Shown: positions 16,930-25,484 of the stretch, piece by piece
How positions within the stretch are numbered: position 1 is the stretch's first letter
Layout: the number at the start of each line of letters is the position of its first letter
Origin: Thermoproteota archaeon
Lineage (GTDB): Archaea > Thermoproteota > Nitrososphaeria > Nitrososphaerales > Nitrosopumilaceae
Direction of reading: 5' to 3'
Length of the DNA: 64,000 nucleotides
Assembly (NCBI GenBank): GCA_003352285.1
Contig: QQVN01000005.1
Coordinates: 62,001 to 126,000, forward strand
The notes under the pieces: model-generated
Told to the model about the DNA's origin: nothing
What the model saw: the letters and a program-made list of their open reading frames with translations, nothing else
Database searches by the model: none
Made by a program: the position numbers and the translations under genes

Positions 16930-17970
16930 TCAGTTTAATTTTTTGTTGAACTCTTTGAGGAATGCTTTGATCTTGGGTTTTGGAATTACAGCACCACATG
17001 CCTTATCATGTCCACCGCCAGAGCCACCAAGTTCTGTAGCCAAGTCATTGACTATCTTGCCAAGATGCACCTTACAAGATTTAGAGCCACGAACAGATAC
17101 TGCATAGATTCCATGGTCAACTCTTTCTTTGAATGCAACACCAACATCTTTTCCGGATAATCCAAGTACGAAATTAACTGCTCCACTTGCACCTGCATCT
17201 GTAATCTCCATGAAGCCAAGATTCTTCATAGTCTTCATACCCTTTTTGACTTTGGCAATCATTTCTGCAAGTTTGCCAACCTGAATTTGTGCAAATTCGT
17301 AAGTGTTTGGGATTTCATGAGGATACTTGCCTTCTGCAAGTTCCTCTGTAAGGTATAGAAGATAATCAGGGTCCTTTTGGTGGCCCACAATGTTGTAAGT
17401 CATAACAGTGGCACTAATCAATGCAAATTGTCTATCATAGATTTGCAATAGTTTTGATCCTATTGGTCTGTCTTCCATATAATCAGTAATTGCAGCACAT
17501 GCAGCAACAAAGGCTGCATGATCAGTTAGTTTTGATTTGAATTTATTGTAAACCTGAACTGTAGTGCATTCATTGATATCATGAATCATCTTTACTTTGA
17601 GTTTTTCTAGTTGCTTGACAATCTTTGGGTCAATATCATGATGGTCAATGTATGTAATTGATACGCCTCTCTTTCTTAGAGTTCCCATCATCTCAACAAA
17701 TTGGTCCTGATTCTTTTTGCTCAGACCCAAATCACAGATGTATAATGCCTTTAGTTTCTCATCAGCTACCAAGGACTCGAGTGCTTCCATCTGTCCTGGG
17801 TAATCAACCAAGATAGAATCTCCTCCAAAGGCTTGGCGAATTAATGCAGCAGAGCTTATTCCATCACAGTCTTCTTTGTGAGAGAGACAAATGATTTTTG
17901 TTTTTGTTGATTTTTTCTTTGTTGTCTTTGTGGTTTTTGCCTTTTTTGCTGCCATAGGAGTAAAAACCAT
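16930..17970 (-). CDS. DHH-family phosphoesterase (archaeal RecJ/GAN-type)
   Basis: A 346-residue protein. The DHH domain shows SHKEDCDGISSAALI (motif I), ICDLGLS (motif II) and YIDHHD (the DHH motif). The C-terminal DHHA1 domain ends with GSGGGHDKACGA, the nucleic-acid-binding glycine motif. This fits archaeal RecJ-like nucleases or oligonucleotide phosphodiesterases acting in replication, repair or RNA turnover. A lysine-rich N-terminal tail (AKTTKTTKKKSTK) precedes the domain. The TATA-like TTTAAA at 17981-17986 fits a leaderless start at the second ATG (17955), giving MAAKKAKT; the longer form from 17970 is less likely. Confidence 0.88.
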   Translation of the reverse strand: MVFTPMAAKKAKTTKTTKKKSTKTKIICLSHKEDCDGISSAALIRQAFGGDSILVDYPGQMEALESLVADEKLKALYICDLGLSKKNQDQFVEMMGTLRKRGVSITYIDHHDIDPKIVKQLEKLKVKMIHDINECTTVQVYNKFKSKLTDHAAFVAACAAITDYMEDRPIGSKLLQIYDRQFALISATVMTYNIVGHQKDPDYLLYLTEELAEGKYPHEIPNTYEFAQIQVGKLAEMIAKVKKGMKTMKNLGFMEITDAGASGAVNFVLGLSGKDVGVAFKERVDHGIYAVSVRGSKSCKVHLGKIVNDLATELGGSGGGHDKACGAVIPKPKIKAFLKEFNKKLN

Positions 17971-17996
17971 ACAGCCCTCATTTAAACCAAGAATGG

Positions 17997-18227
17997 TTAT
18001 TTTTTATTTTTATTTTTAAGAGATTGCGCCTGTGTAATTGATTTATGATCATATGATTTTGAGTTTACAAGAGCGTCATAGATAGTTGTTCCATTTAGCT
18101 GATTGTCAAGATCCACTTTTTGCATCTGCTCTAATTCTTCTGGAGTTGCATTGAGTATCTGCTCATCAATGCTTTTCATATGTTCACGTTCAATTGGAGA
18201 CATCTGCATATGCTGAAAAATTTTCAT
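17997..18227 (-). CDS. Hypothetical 76-residue protein
   Basis: ATG start. Methionine-rich, polar and helical (MSPIEREHMKSIDEQILN, PEELEQMQKVDLDNQ), ending in a lysine/asparagine tail. No family recognised. It lies 27 bases upstream of the DHH phosphoesterase on the same strand, but that gene has a TATA box in the gap, so co-transcription is not required. It is divergent from citrate synthase, with about 100 bases between. Confidence 0.5.
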   Translation of the reverse strand: MKIFQHMQMSPIEREHMKSIDEQILNATPEELEQMQKVDLDNQLNGTTIYDALVNSKSYDHKSITQAQSLKNKNKK

Positions 18228-18332
18228 TATATCGAGCAGTGTTGATAGATTAGACTAAATGCTAAATTCAGAGGTGTTTTTTTGACAAGTACAGAATATA
18301 AGATATTATAGATGAATCAATAAACGAGCAAT

Positions 18333-19499
18333 ATGGATACAAAAAATATTGGTCTGCGAGGAGTTGAAGTTGCAGATACCAAGATTTCAAATATTGACGG
18401 TGAGCGTGGAAAGCTAATCTATCGTGGATATGACATTTTAGATCTTACAAAAAATTCCAATTTTGAAGAGACTGCATATCTATTACTTCATGATGATTTG
18501 CCAAATCAGGCCCAGTATGATGATTTTGTTCATAAAATGAGAGAAGCCAGCTGGATTCCAAAGAGAATGCAAATCAACATGGCAAACTGGCGAAAGGATG
18601 CAGACCCAATGGATATGCTTCAAGCATTTGTTGCAGCACTTGCAGGATATTATGATGAAGAGTTTTCAAACAAAGAGGCAAGTTATGATAGGGCAATCAA
18701 TCTAATTGCAAAGGTTCCAACAATCATTGCAAGCTGGCAGAGAATCAGAGACGGACAAGAGATTGTGGATCCTGATTCCAAATTATCTCATGCTGCAAAC
18801 TTTCTTTACATGATGTCAGGTGAAGTACCAGACAAAGAGATTGAAAAGATTTTTGATATTTGCCTAATTTTACATGCTGATCATACATTTAATGCATCAA
18901 CGTTTACTGCCAGACAAGTAGCTTCGACTAGAGCACACATGTATTCTGCTGCAAGTGCAGCTATTGGAGCCCTTAGTGGAGAATTACACGGAGGTGCAAA
19001 TTATGAAGTAATGCGAATGCTCTTAGATATTGGTTCAGAAGACAAGGTTGAATCTTGGATAAAAAATAGAATGGATGAAGGACAAAGAATAATGGGAATG
19101 GGTCATGCAGTGTATCGAACTTATGACCCAAGAGCTCAAGTGTTAAAAGAGCTTTCAAGAAAGCTGGCAGAAAAAACCGGCGACCCATGGTTTAAGATTA
19201 CAGAAAAGGTTGAAGAAGTAACTAAAGCAGAGATGAAGAAGCGAAAGAATGCTGATATTTATCCAAACGTTGATCTTTACAGTGCATCAGTTTACTATAT
19301 GCTAAAGATTCCAATGGATCTTAACACACCAATATTTGCAATATCACGTGTTGCAGGATGGGCAGCACATGTCATTGAAGAAAAGTTTGCCGAGGCTGCA
19401 CCAAAACCAGCATTGTACAGACCAAAAGCAGTCTATGTTGGAAAGTATTGCGGTCCAGAAGGATGCGAATACAAACCACTTGATTTGAGAGATTCTTAA
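18333..19499 (+). CDS. gltA: Citrate synthase
   Basis: A 388-residue type I-like citrate synthase, the short archaeal/Gram-positive form. It condenses oxaloacetate with acetyl-CoA at the head of the citric-acid branch that supplies 2-oxoglutarate for biosynthesis. Key motifs: RGYDI near the start, LHADHTFNAST (first active-site histidine region), LSGELHGGANYEV, GMGHAVYRTYDPRA with the catalytic histidine, and the aspartate region NVDLYSASVYY. AT-rich TATA-like bases at about 18303-18310 precede the ATG by some 27 nt. Its stop overlaps the stop of the convergent small gene by four bases. Confidence 0.95.
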   Translation: MDTKNIGLRGVEVADTKISNIDGERGKLIYRGYDILDLTKNSNFEETAYLLLHDDLPNQAQYDDFVHKMREASWIPKRMQINMANWRKDADPMDMLQAFVAALAGYYDEEFSNKEASYDRAINLIAKVPTIIASWQRIRDGQEIVDPDSKLSHAANFLYMMSGEVPDKEIEKIFDICLILHADHTFNASTFTARQVASTRAHMYSAASAAIGALSGELHGGANYEVMRMLLDIGSEDKVESWIKNRMDEGQRIMGMGHAVYRTYDPRAQVLKELSRKLAEKTGDPWFKITEKVEEVTKAEMKKRKNADIYPNVDLYSASVYYMLKIPMDLNTPIFAISRVAGWAAHVIEEKFAEAAPKPALYRPKAVYVGKYCGPEGCEYKPLDLRDS

Positions 19500-19702
19500 T
19501 TTCTAGAGTTCAGCCACTCTTTTGCTTTAGAGTTCACATCGTGTTTGTAGAGAACTTCAAAGACCATATCATAAAATGAAATTCCTTTCTTTTGTGCTTG
19601 ATCATCTAGCCATTTTATTCCATCTGCAAGTTCTGGGTCATACTGTGAGAACTCTACTAGTTCATCGACCATCTTTGTGAAAAAGACGTGAGATTCAAGC
19701 AT
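19496..19702 (-). CDS. Hypothetical small soluble protein
   Basis: I take the ATG at 19702 (MLESHVFFTKMVDELVEF), giving 68 residues; an upstream extension to 19765 is open but reads like non-coding sequence and would run through the promoter region. The protein is acidic and helical (DELVEFSQYDPELADGIKWL, FYDMVFEVLYKHDV). It is tail-to-tail with citrate synthase with overlapping stop codons. No family recognised. Confidence 0.55.
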   Translation of the reverse strand: MLESHVFFTKMVDELVEFSQYDPELADGIKWLDDQAQKKGISFYDMVFEVLYKHDVNSKAKEWLNSRN

Positions 19703-19807
19703 GATGATGACTTTCAATCTATGATCATAAGTGGGAAATTCAAATAATATAGACAAAGAAGTCACATTAGACAGGGTAAATTTGACTAAATTTTTTAAAA
19801 TTAAATT

Positions 19808-20242
19808 CTAGATTTTTGCCAACAGTTGTTTCTTTTTTAGTTGGAATTCTTTTTCTGTAATGATTCCTTGTTTTTTGAGTCGGTTCAATTTTTCAATAAG
19901 CTTGATTGTTTCTTGTTTTGATGGGGATTTTGCTGCATCAATCTTTGCTTTGATTTGTTTGCTGCTCTGTTTTTTTAATTTCGTAGTCTCTTTCATTGCT
20001 TGCTGTTGAAGTTTTGTTGCCTCTAGTGTTGCCTGCTTTTTTAATTTTGTAGCTTCTAGTTTTGCTTGACTTGCAGTGAGTGCTCCCTTTTCAATTCCTG
20101 CATCAAGTGCCTCATCTGCTTTTTTGATACCATCTTGTATTGCTTTATCAGCATTTTTCATTCCAGTGGAGATTGCATCATCTGCTTTTTTTAGAAATTT
20201 GCTAATGTATCCACGCTTTTTGACTTTTTTTGTCTGAGCCAA
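19808..20242 (-). CDS. Coiled-coil protein with C-terminal SHOCT domain
   Basis: A 144-residue, very lysine- and alanine-rich protein with a TTG start. Residues 15-110 are heptad and 11-residue-type repeats (ADDAISTGMKNADKAIQDG, KLKKQATLEATKLQQQA), giving one long amphipathic helix. The last 32 residues match the SHOCT module (LIEKLNRLKKQGIITEKEF then KKKQLLAK), a short oligomerisation or nucleic-acid-associated domain found at protein ends. No membrane segment. The basic, repetitive helix recalls histone-H1-like or membrane-binding proteins, but that is only a resemblance. Confidence 0.7.
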   Translation of the reverse strand: MAQTKKVKKRGYISKFLKKADDAISTGMKNADKAIQDGIKKADEALDAGIEKGALTASQAKLEATKLKKQATLEATKLQQQAMKETTKLKKQSSKQIKAKIDAAKSPSKQETIKLIEKLNRLKKQGIITEKEFQLKKKQLLAKI

Positions 20243-20328
20243 GTAAAACTAATCGATCGTAGTGGATTATAATAGTTCTCATTTAGAGGTTGCATCCTTT
20301 AAAAGAAACCAAAAATTATTGAGAATAC

Positions 20329-20715
20329 TTGGAGCATGTTTTATTTTGTGATGGAGATGCCAAAAAAATTGCATGGCTTGTAAAGACAGGCGAAAAAATT
20401 ACAAAGCAGTACAGAGACCACGCAGAAATTTATTTAGATATTGTATCGCCAGAGCAATCAAAGTATATTGCATTACATGTAGGGATTTTTTGGTCGATTG
20501 GAACTTTTTTGATAAAAAATGGGGATTCGATAAAAGTAATGCTCGACTCTAAAGAAATGTTTGAGCATTTAGAAAAAAATAATCTCGTCAAAGATGAGTT
20601 TATTGAAAAACGAACCATGTTTATCAAATTACTAATCAAACAACGAAATCTGGATGTATCCTATGAATTAATTAACGCAAAAGAGAATCAGGCTACACCT
20701 TTGATTCAACATTAG
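20329..20715 (+). CDS. Hypothetical 128-residue protein
   Basis: TTG start at 20329; TTTAAAAG about 28 bases upstream supports a leaderless message. Soluble alpha/beta protein with a short N-terminal strand (HVLFCDGDAKKIAWLV), a middle helix pair and a lysine-rich C-terminus. No motif that I recognise. The last 23 bases overlap the end of the convergent membrane-protein gene. Confidence 0.6.
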   Translation: MEHVLFCDGDAKKIAWLVKTGEKITKQYRDHAEIYLDIVSPEQSKYIALHVGIFWSIGTFLIKNGDSIKVMLDSKEMFEHLEKNNLVKDEFIEKRTMFIKLLIKQRNLDVSYELINAKENQATPLIQH

Positions 20716-20962
20716 CTGTAAGAAGCTTTTGTGGAACAGAGTGGCCAAGTTTGATTTTTTCTTCTCTAAACTGTACGCTGTAAGAGAATCTTAATCCAAA
20801 GTATAGAAACAAGAAGAATAAGCCAACTGCGCCGGCAACTGCATAGCTAAAGTATGCTTCAGAGCCAATCATGACAGTATACTTTTGATCACTTAGTATC
20901 CACAGTTCTGCAATTAGCATTCCTAAGCCCAATTGCAATTGTGTAATTGGGAGTGTGATCAT
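20693..20962 (-). CDS. Small two-helix membrane protein
   Basis: An 89-residue protein with two predicted membrane helices (GLGMLIAELWILS and FSYAVAGAVGLFFLFLYFGL), the second followed by a basic cytoplasmic tail (REEKIKLGHSVPQK). The ATG at 20962 lies inside a perfect 16-bp inverted repeat (20956-20971), which may be an operator. No family recognised. It overlaps the tail of the convergent gene by 23 bases. Confidence 0.6.
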   Translation of the reverse strand: MITLPITQLQLGLGMLIAELWILSDQKYTVMIGSEAYFSYAVAGAVGLFFLFLYFGLRFSYSVQFREEKIKLGHSVPQKLLTANVESKV

Positions 20963-20971
20963 GTATGATCA
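20956..20971. promoter_or_regulatory. Perfect inverted repeat over a start codon
   Basis: TGATCAT-GT-ATGATCA: two 7-base arms around a 2-base spacer, covering the start codon of the minus-strand membrane protein at 20693-20962. For a leaderless gene this is where a repressor could block initiation. It could also be chance in AT-rich DNA. Confidence 0.3.
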
Positions 20972-21060
20972 TGCCCCATAGTGTAATACCCCTCCATATC
21001 CAATGCCCGACTAACTAAAACGCGGTTTGAAGATAAGAACTAGGGAAAATTTGTGAGAAA

Positions 21061-21083
21061 AATAATTCCATTTTGGAATTATT
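21061..21083. terminator. Hairpin at the end of the glycerate kinase gene
   Basis: AATAATTCC (21061-21069) and GGAATTATT (21075-21083) form a perfect 9-bp stem with a 5-base loop, ATTTT. The stop codon of the glycerate kinase lies inside the stem. It may stabilise or end the minus-strand transcript. Confidence 0.4.
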
Positions 21084-22356
21084 GTGGAATAATTATGCCA
21101 ATATCTTGGAGATTTGTATGAGTATATCCAGTTTTGACCAAACCTTTTGTTTTTGCAAAAAATTCACTAGAATTGCTATTCATGAGATATTTGTTTACAG
21201 TAGAGACATCAATCTCTGAAGAAGATATGGCGCCAGCATACTCTGTGTTGCCATCAATGCCATCAGTTCCAATTGATGCTACAACAAATTTTGAATCTAA
21301 TTTCTGCATGTTTTTTAACAGACGCAAAACAATCTCTTGATTTCGTCCTCCCTTTCCATTACCCAACACCTCAACAGTTGTCTCACCCCCAAATATCAGA
21401 ACTGATTTTGAAGATGGGAGTTCTTTTAGAATTTTTTGTGTTGCATCTTTGATATTTCCAGAAACTTTCAAGACTTTAGCAGAATAACCAAAGTCCTTGG
21501 CCTTTTTTATCATCGCATCAATGCAGTCTTGATTGCTAGCAACAATATAGTTAGGAATTACTGGTTCTTTTGGAGTCTCAGAAATCTTACCGTTTACACC
21601 ATCAAAAATTCTATTCATGACATTTTCCGGCATCTTCTTTACAAGATTGTATTTTCGAATTATTTTCAAGGCATCAGAAAATGTGGTGTTATCACAGTAT
21701 GTAGTGCCAGAAGAAATTGCAGATAAATCATTATCATCAACATCAGACATTATGAGTGATATTGCATCACATGCAAGTCCTTGGACTAATCTACCACCCT
21801 TGATTTGTGATAGGTGTTTTCTAACGCAGTTAAACTCTTGAATGGTAGCGCCAGATTTGAGAAGCAAATCATTTGCATACATTTTATCAGATAAATCTAC
21901 ACCATCAGGCAGACACACAAGTGATGACCCTCCACCTGAGACTAGGAAAATTACCAACTCAGATTTTTTTCTTCTCTTTAAAAACTTCTGAATTGCTTTT
22001 GCAGCATCAACGCTGGTTTGATTTGGTGTAGGATGACTGGCATTAAATATTTGGAATTTTTTCCCAGAAAGCACTGACTTTGAGCCTTTAGGAATTACGA
22101 TAAACCCACTCTTTACATCTAAGAGAAAATTCACAGTCTTTGCCATATAGTCTGCTGCCTTGCCAAATGCAACTAGATGAATTGCAGTATAATTTTCAGA
22201 AAGAAATTCAGTAGAATCAATTTTGATCTTGCCTTTTTTGATGTATTTCTCCAATCCAATGTTTGGTGCAGCTGCTTCTAAACCGGATTCAAGTATCTGT
22301 AATGCATGTTTTTTTGTTCTGTTTTGGGCAAGTTCCCTATAATTTTGAATAATCAT
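21079..22356 (-). CDS. Glycerate 2-kinase (MOFRL type)
   Basis: A 425-residue class II glycerate kinase that phosphorylates D-glycerate to 2-phosphoglycerate using ATP. The N-terminal DUF4147 domain has HLVAFGKAADYM, HPTPNQTS, FLVSGGGSSL (the glycine-rich phosphate loop) and NCVRKHLSQIKGGRL. The C-terminal MOFRL domain has IFGGETTVEVLGNGKGGRNQ and SIGTDGIDGNTEYAGA. All substrate-binding motifs are intact. It is divergent from the semialdehyde reductase; the short gap holds a TATA-like element at a suitable distance from both starts. Confidence 0.92.
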   Translation of the reverse strand: MIIQNYRELAQNRTKKHALQILESGLEAAAPNIGLEKYIKKGKIKIDSTEFLSENYTAIHLVAFGKAADYMAKTVNFLLDVKSGFIVIPKGSKSVLSGKKFQIFNASHPTPNQTSVDAAKAIQKFLKRRKKSELVIFLVSGGGSSLVCLPDGVDLSDKMYANDLLLKSGATIQEFNCVRKHLSQIKGGRLVQGLACDAISLIMSDVDDNDLSAISSGTTYCDNTTFSDALKIIRKYNLVKKMPENVMNRIFDGVNGKISETPKEPVIPNYIVASNQDCIDAMIKKAKDFGYSAKVLKVSGNIKDATQKILKELPSSKSVLIFGGETTVEVLGNGKGGRNQEIVLRLLKNMQKLDSKFVVASIGTDGIDGNTEYAGAISSSEIDVSTVNKYLMNSNSSEFFAKTKGLVKTGYTHTNLQDIGIIIPQ

Positions 22357-22382
22357 GATTAGTTTCTACCCGGAATTTGTAA

Positions 22383-22392
22383 GATATAATAA
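22383..22392. promoter_or_regulatory. TATA element shared by two divergent leaderless genes
   Basis: GATATAATAA lies about 28 bases before the ATG at 22414 on the plus strand; its complement (TTATTATATC) lies about 30 bases before the ATG at 22356 on the minus strand. One AT-rich box could seat TBP in either direction for both genes. Confidence 0.45.
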
Positions 22393-22413
22393 TAATCAAT
22401 GATGTTTCCCATC

Positions 22414-23358
22414 ATGTACACAGTACGTATTCCAAAAGTTATCAAATTTGGAGAAAACGCACTAGGTGAGACTGAATACCCAAAAAATGCACTAGTTGTC
22501 ACTACTGCTCCACCAGAACTCTCTGGTAAGTGGTTAGACAAAATGGGAATTCAGGATTACATGTTGTATGATAAAGTCAAACCAGAGCCATCAATTGATG
22601 ATGTGAAATCTGTTATTTCAGAATTCAAGGGAAAGAATCCTTCTGCATTAATTGGTCTTGGCGGTGGAAGCTCAATGGATGTTGTAAAATATGCAGCACC
22701 AGAGATGGGAAAAGAAAAGATACTCATCCCAACAACGTTTGGTACCGGAGCTGAAATGACTACATACTGCGTTTTGAAGTTTGATGGCAAAAAGAAACTA
22801 CTTCGCGAAGACAAGTTCCTAGCAGACATGGCAGTTGTTGATTCGTACTTTATGAAAGGTACGCCTGAACAAATTATCAAAAATTCTGTTTGTGACGCAT
22901 GTGCACAAGCAACAGAAGGCTATGATAGTAAACTAGGAAATGACTTGACACGAACACTTTGCAAGCAAGCATTTGATGTACTATATGATGCAATAATGAA
23001 TGACAAACCAGAAAACTACCCATATGGTTCAATGTTATCTGGTATGGGATTTGGAAACTGTTCCACAACATTAGGTCATGCATTATCATATGTATTCTCA
23101 AATGAAGGAGTTCCACACGGATACTCTCTTTCTGCATGTACAACTGTGGCCCACAAGCACAACAAATCCATCTTCTATGAAAAGTTCAAGCAAATTGTAG
23201 AGAAACTAGGATTTGACAAATTGGACTTGAAGGCAGATGTTTCAGAAGCAGCAGACACAGTTATGACAGACAGAGGACATTTGGACCCAAACCCAATTCC
23301 TATCAGCAAAGAAGACGTGATAAAATGTCTAAACGACATTAAAGCAGGTAATTTGTAA
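22414..23358 (+). CDS. Iron-type alcohol dehydrogenase, probable malonic/succinic semialdehyde reductase
   Basis: A 314-residue Fe-ADH from the ATG at 22414 (MYTVRIPKVIKFG); ATGs at 22399 and 22402 are in frame but the TATA element fits 22414. Motifs include LGGGSSMDVVKYA (nucleotide binding), PTTFGTGAEMT, and metal-site histidines in LGHALSYVF and PHGYSLS. The family member in Nitrosopumilus maritimus has been assigned to the 3-hydroxypropionate/4-hydroxybutyrate carbon-fixation cycle, reducing malonic or succinic semialdehyde. By resemblance and genome type I infer the same here. It is shorter than most Fe-ADHs (about 380 residues), mainly at the C-terminus. Confidence 0.82.
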   Translation: MYTVRIPKVIKFGENALGETEYPKNALVVTTAPPELSGKWLDKMGIQDYMLYDKVKPEPSIDDVKSVISEFKGKNPSALIGLGGGSSMDVVKYAAPEMGKEKILIPTTFGTGAEMTTYCVLKFDGKKKLLREDKFLADMAVVDSYFMKGTPEQIIKNSVCDACAQATEGYDSKLGNDLTRTLCKQAFDVLYDAIMNDKPENYPYGSMLSGMGFGNCSTTLGHALSYVFSNEGVPHGYSLSACTTVAHKHNKSIFYEKFKQIVEKLGFDKLDLKADVSEAADTVMTDRGHLDPNPIPISKEDVIKCLNDIKAGNL

Positions 23359-23462
23359 AAATTTCCTTTATTTTTTACATTTTTTATAACTCCAACAGTA
23401 CGAAATCTGGCATCCAGACTACACTTAATTACCACAAAAAGTGAAAACACAATACAGAAAAA

Positions 23463-24557
23463 ATGAACAAGCTAAAGTTTGGAATTCAAAATGGTCTTAA
23501 CGTTGCAAGAGCAGGGTACTCAGAAGACCAGATTCTAACGGCTTGTATGCTTGCAGACAAGACAGGTTATGATTCTATATTTTACATGGACCACACAAAT
23601 GTTCCACAGTGGAAAAAAGCAATTGTGCTTGACCCATGGGTAATGCTTTCAGCTATTGCTGCAGTTACTAACAATGTAGAGCTTGGAACGTGTGTTACAG
23701 ATGCAATTAGAAGACATCCTTCAAACATTGCACTTGCAGCTATTACACTAGATAGAATTTCAAAAGGAAGAGCAATCTTGGGAATTGGTGCAGGAGAAGC
23801 TCAAAACCTCAAAGAGTTTTGCATTCCGTTTGAGAAACCAGTATCAAAATGGGAAGAACAAATCGAAGTTATTCACACATTATACAAATCAGATCCTGAT
23901 AAAACAGTAGATTATGATGGAAAGTATTACAAGCTTGAAGGCGCATGTCTACAAGCACCACCAATTAGAAAACCAAGACCACCAACATACATGGCATCAG
24001 GTGGTACACGAACTCTTGGCTTGACAGGAAAACTTGGTGACGGATGGTTACCAATCGGATACACACCAGAATTGTTTGAAGATCATGCTGCACAAATTAA
24101 AAAATCAATGGATGAGAATGGAAGAACACAAGAAGAAAAAGACAACTTCCAGTATGCATTAGATATTGATGTCTATTTTTCAGAAGATGCAGAAGAATCC
24201 TGGGCAAAGATGAAAGAAGCAGTAAAGGTAAGCTTGTTCAAACCAGAAGTTCTCAGAGTACACGGATTAAAAGAGATTGAAGGATTTGACTTTAGAAAGT
24301 ACTTTACAGAATATTCCATGTCAAACCAAGACTGGATTGTAAAGATGAGAGAAGCAGCTACAAAGATTCCAGATCCAATTGCACGTTCTTCAACTGCAGT
24401 AGGAACACCAGAGGATGTAATTCCAGTCTTTGAGAGATTTATGAAGGCAGGCGTTAACCACTTTGTAATTAGATTCTGGGGCAAAAACTACTTTGGCAGC
24501 ATTGACAAGTTTGCAAGCTCTGTTATGCCATATCTCAGAGAGCAGGCAAATAAATAA
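23463..24557 (+). CDS. LLM-class F420-dependent oxidoreductase (Mer-like)
   Basis: A 364-residue TIM-barrel protein of the luciferase-like monooxygenase superfamily. Diagnostic parts are MLADKTGYDSIFYMDHTNV, VELGTCVTDAIRRHPSNIALAA, GRAILGIGAGEAQNL, and MASGGTRTLGLTGKLGDGW. Close relatives include methylenetetrahydromethanopterin reductase (Mer) and F420-dependent dehydrogenases, which transfer hydride from reduced F420. The substrate here is not known. ATG start; followed 20 bases later by a flavin/F420-type split-barrel gene, a frequent pairing that suggests a shared cofactor. Confidence 0.85.
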   Translation: MNKLKFGIQNGLNVARAGYSEDQILTACMLADKTGYDSIFYMDHTNVPQWKKAIVLDPWVMLSAIAAVTNNVELGTCVTDAIRRHPSNIALAAITLDRISKGRAILGIGAGEAQNLKEFCIPFEKPVSKWEEQIEVIHTLYKSDPDKTVDYDGKYYKLEGACLQAPPIRKPRPPTYMASGGTRTLGLTGKLGDGWLPIGYTPELFEDHAAQIKKSMDENGRTQEEKDNFQYALDIDVYFSEDAEESWAKMKEAVKVSLFKPEVLRVHGLKEIEGFDFRKYFTEYSMSNQDWIVKMREAATKIPDPIARSSTAVGTPEDVIPVFERFMKAGVNHFVIRFWGKNYFGSIDKFASSVMPYLREQANK

Positions 24558-24577
24558 TCAATCAGACAATCAAATCT

Positions 24578-25210
24578 GTGCAGCTATTAGGAAGATTAGA
24601 AATTAAATCAAAACAGAGAATCAGAGAATTCTTAAATGAAGAACATGTTGGGCGAATTGCATCAATTGATGATTCGGGGTTTCCGCAGATTATTCCAATG
24701 AATTTTGTGTATCTTGATGATGCAATATACATGCATTCTCATACAAGAGGAGAAAAGATAGACAACGTACGCCAAAACAACAAGGTCGGATTTGAAGTAG
24801 ACAGGGAGCTTGAGTTTTTGCCATCATACTTTGAGGATCCAAAAAACGCATCACTTGCAGATACGCTTTACATCAGTGTAGTGATTAAGGGAAAAGCAGT
24901 CATCGTAAATGACAAGGATGAAAAAGTTCTTGCACTAAATGGATTGATGGGAAAATATCAGCCAGAAGGCCACTATGAGTCATTAAACTCATCCATGGAA
25001 GTGCTCAATGAAGTTGCAGTAATCAAAGTCATTCCAGATTCAATTCGTGGAAAATACAAGATTGGGCAGGGTTTACAAAAGGGCAGAAGGATGGAGTTGG
25101 CACAAAAGATTCTAAATCGAAATTCACCCACAGCAAAAGAGACACTGAAAATCATGGGCTTTGAAGTAACAGAGTCAGGACTAGTTATGGTCGATGAGCC
25201 TGTCTGGTAG
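24578..25210 (+). CDS. Pyridoxamine 5'-phosphate oxidase-like (split-barrel flavin/F420) protein
   Basis: A 210-residue protein starting at GTG, 20 bases after the LLM-class gene. The N-terminal 140 residues match the PNPOx-like split barrel: LNEEHVGRIASIDDSGFPQI, IYMHSHTRGEKIDNVRQNNKVGFEVD and a later IKGKAVIV strand. These proteins bind FMN, F420 or haem and reduce or bind small substrates. The 50-residue C-terminal extension (QKILNRNSPTAKETLKIMGF) is helical and outside the core. The substrate is unknown; likely in an operon with the upstream gene. Confidence 0.82.
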   Translation: MQLLGRLEIKSKQRIREFLNEEHVGRIASIDDSGFPQIIPMNFVYLDDAIYMHSHTRGEKIDNVRQNNKVGFEVDRELEFLPSYFEDPKNASLADTLYISVVIKGKAVIVNDKDEKVLALNGLMGKYQPEGHYESLNSSMEVLNEVAVIKVIPDSIRGKYKIGQGLQKGRRMELAQKILNRNSPTAKETLKIMGFEVTESGLVMVDEPVW

Positions 25211-25243
25211 ATTTTTGATAAAATTATCACCATTGTTTTAAAT

Positions 25244-25348
25244 TCAGTTCAATGAATCTTCATAAGATTTCAAAGTGCAGTCGGTAGAACAGAAATTACT
25301 TGCACGGTTTTCAAACGCGTGTTTACAAATTGGGCATGTTTTTCTCAT
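25244..25348 (-). CDS. 34-residue zinc-finger microprotein
   Basis: ATG start at 25348. The peptide reads MRKTCPICKHAFENRASN, then FCSTDCTLKSYEDSLN. Four cysteines in CxxC-x11-CxxxC spacing form a zinc knuckle, similar to tiny zinc-ribbon proteins in archaea. A textbook TATA (TTTATATAG, minus strand, 25377-25369) lies about 25 bases before the ATG, so a leaderless transcript is expected. The function is unknown; short zinc fingers of this type often bind nucleic acid or protein. Confidence 0.65.
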   Translation of the reverse strand: MRKTCPICKHAFENRASNFCSTDCTLKSYEDSLN

Positions 25349-25368
25349 AAAATGCGTCTTGTATTTTT

Positions 25369-25377
25369 CTATATAAA
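25369..25377 (-). promoter_or_regulatory. TATA box of the zinc-finger microprotein
   Basis: TTTATATAG on the minus strand, ending 20 bases before the ATG at 25348; placement fits archaeal TATA spacing for a leaderless message. Confidence 0.6.
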
Positions 25378-25484
25378 GAAAGAATTCAAAAGCAACTAGT
25401 GGTAACGGATTGATTCATCATAAACTATCACGTATTAAGCCAACAAACGTTAGCTATAAGTTCAGTTTGAAAGGATCGTAACTG

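Noticed and set aside
19703-19765. Upstream extension of the small gene convergent with citrate synthase
   Set aside because: It would pass through the likely promoter; the ATG at 19702 gives a clean start.
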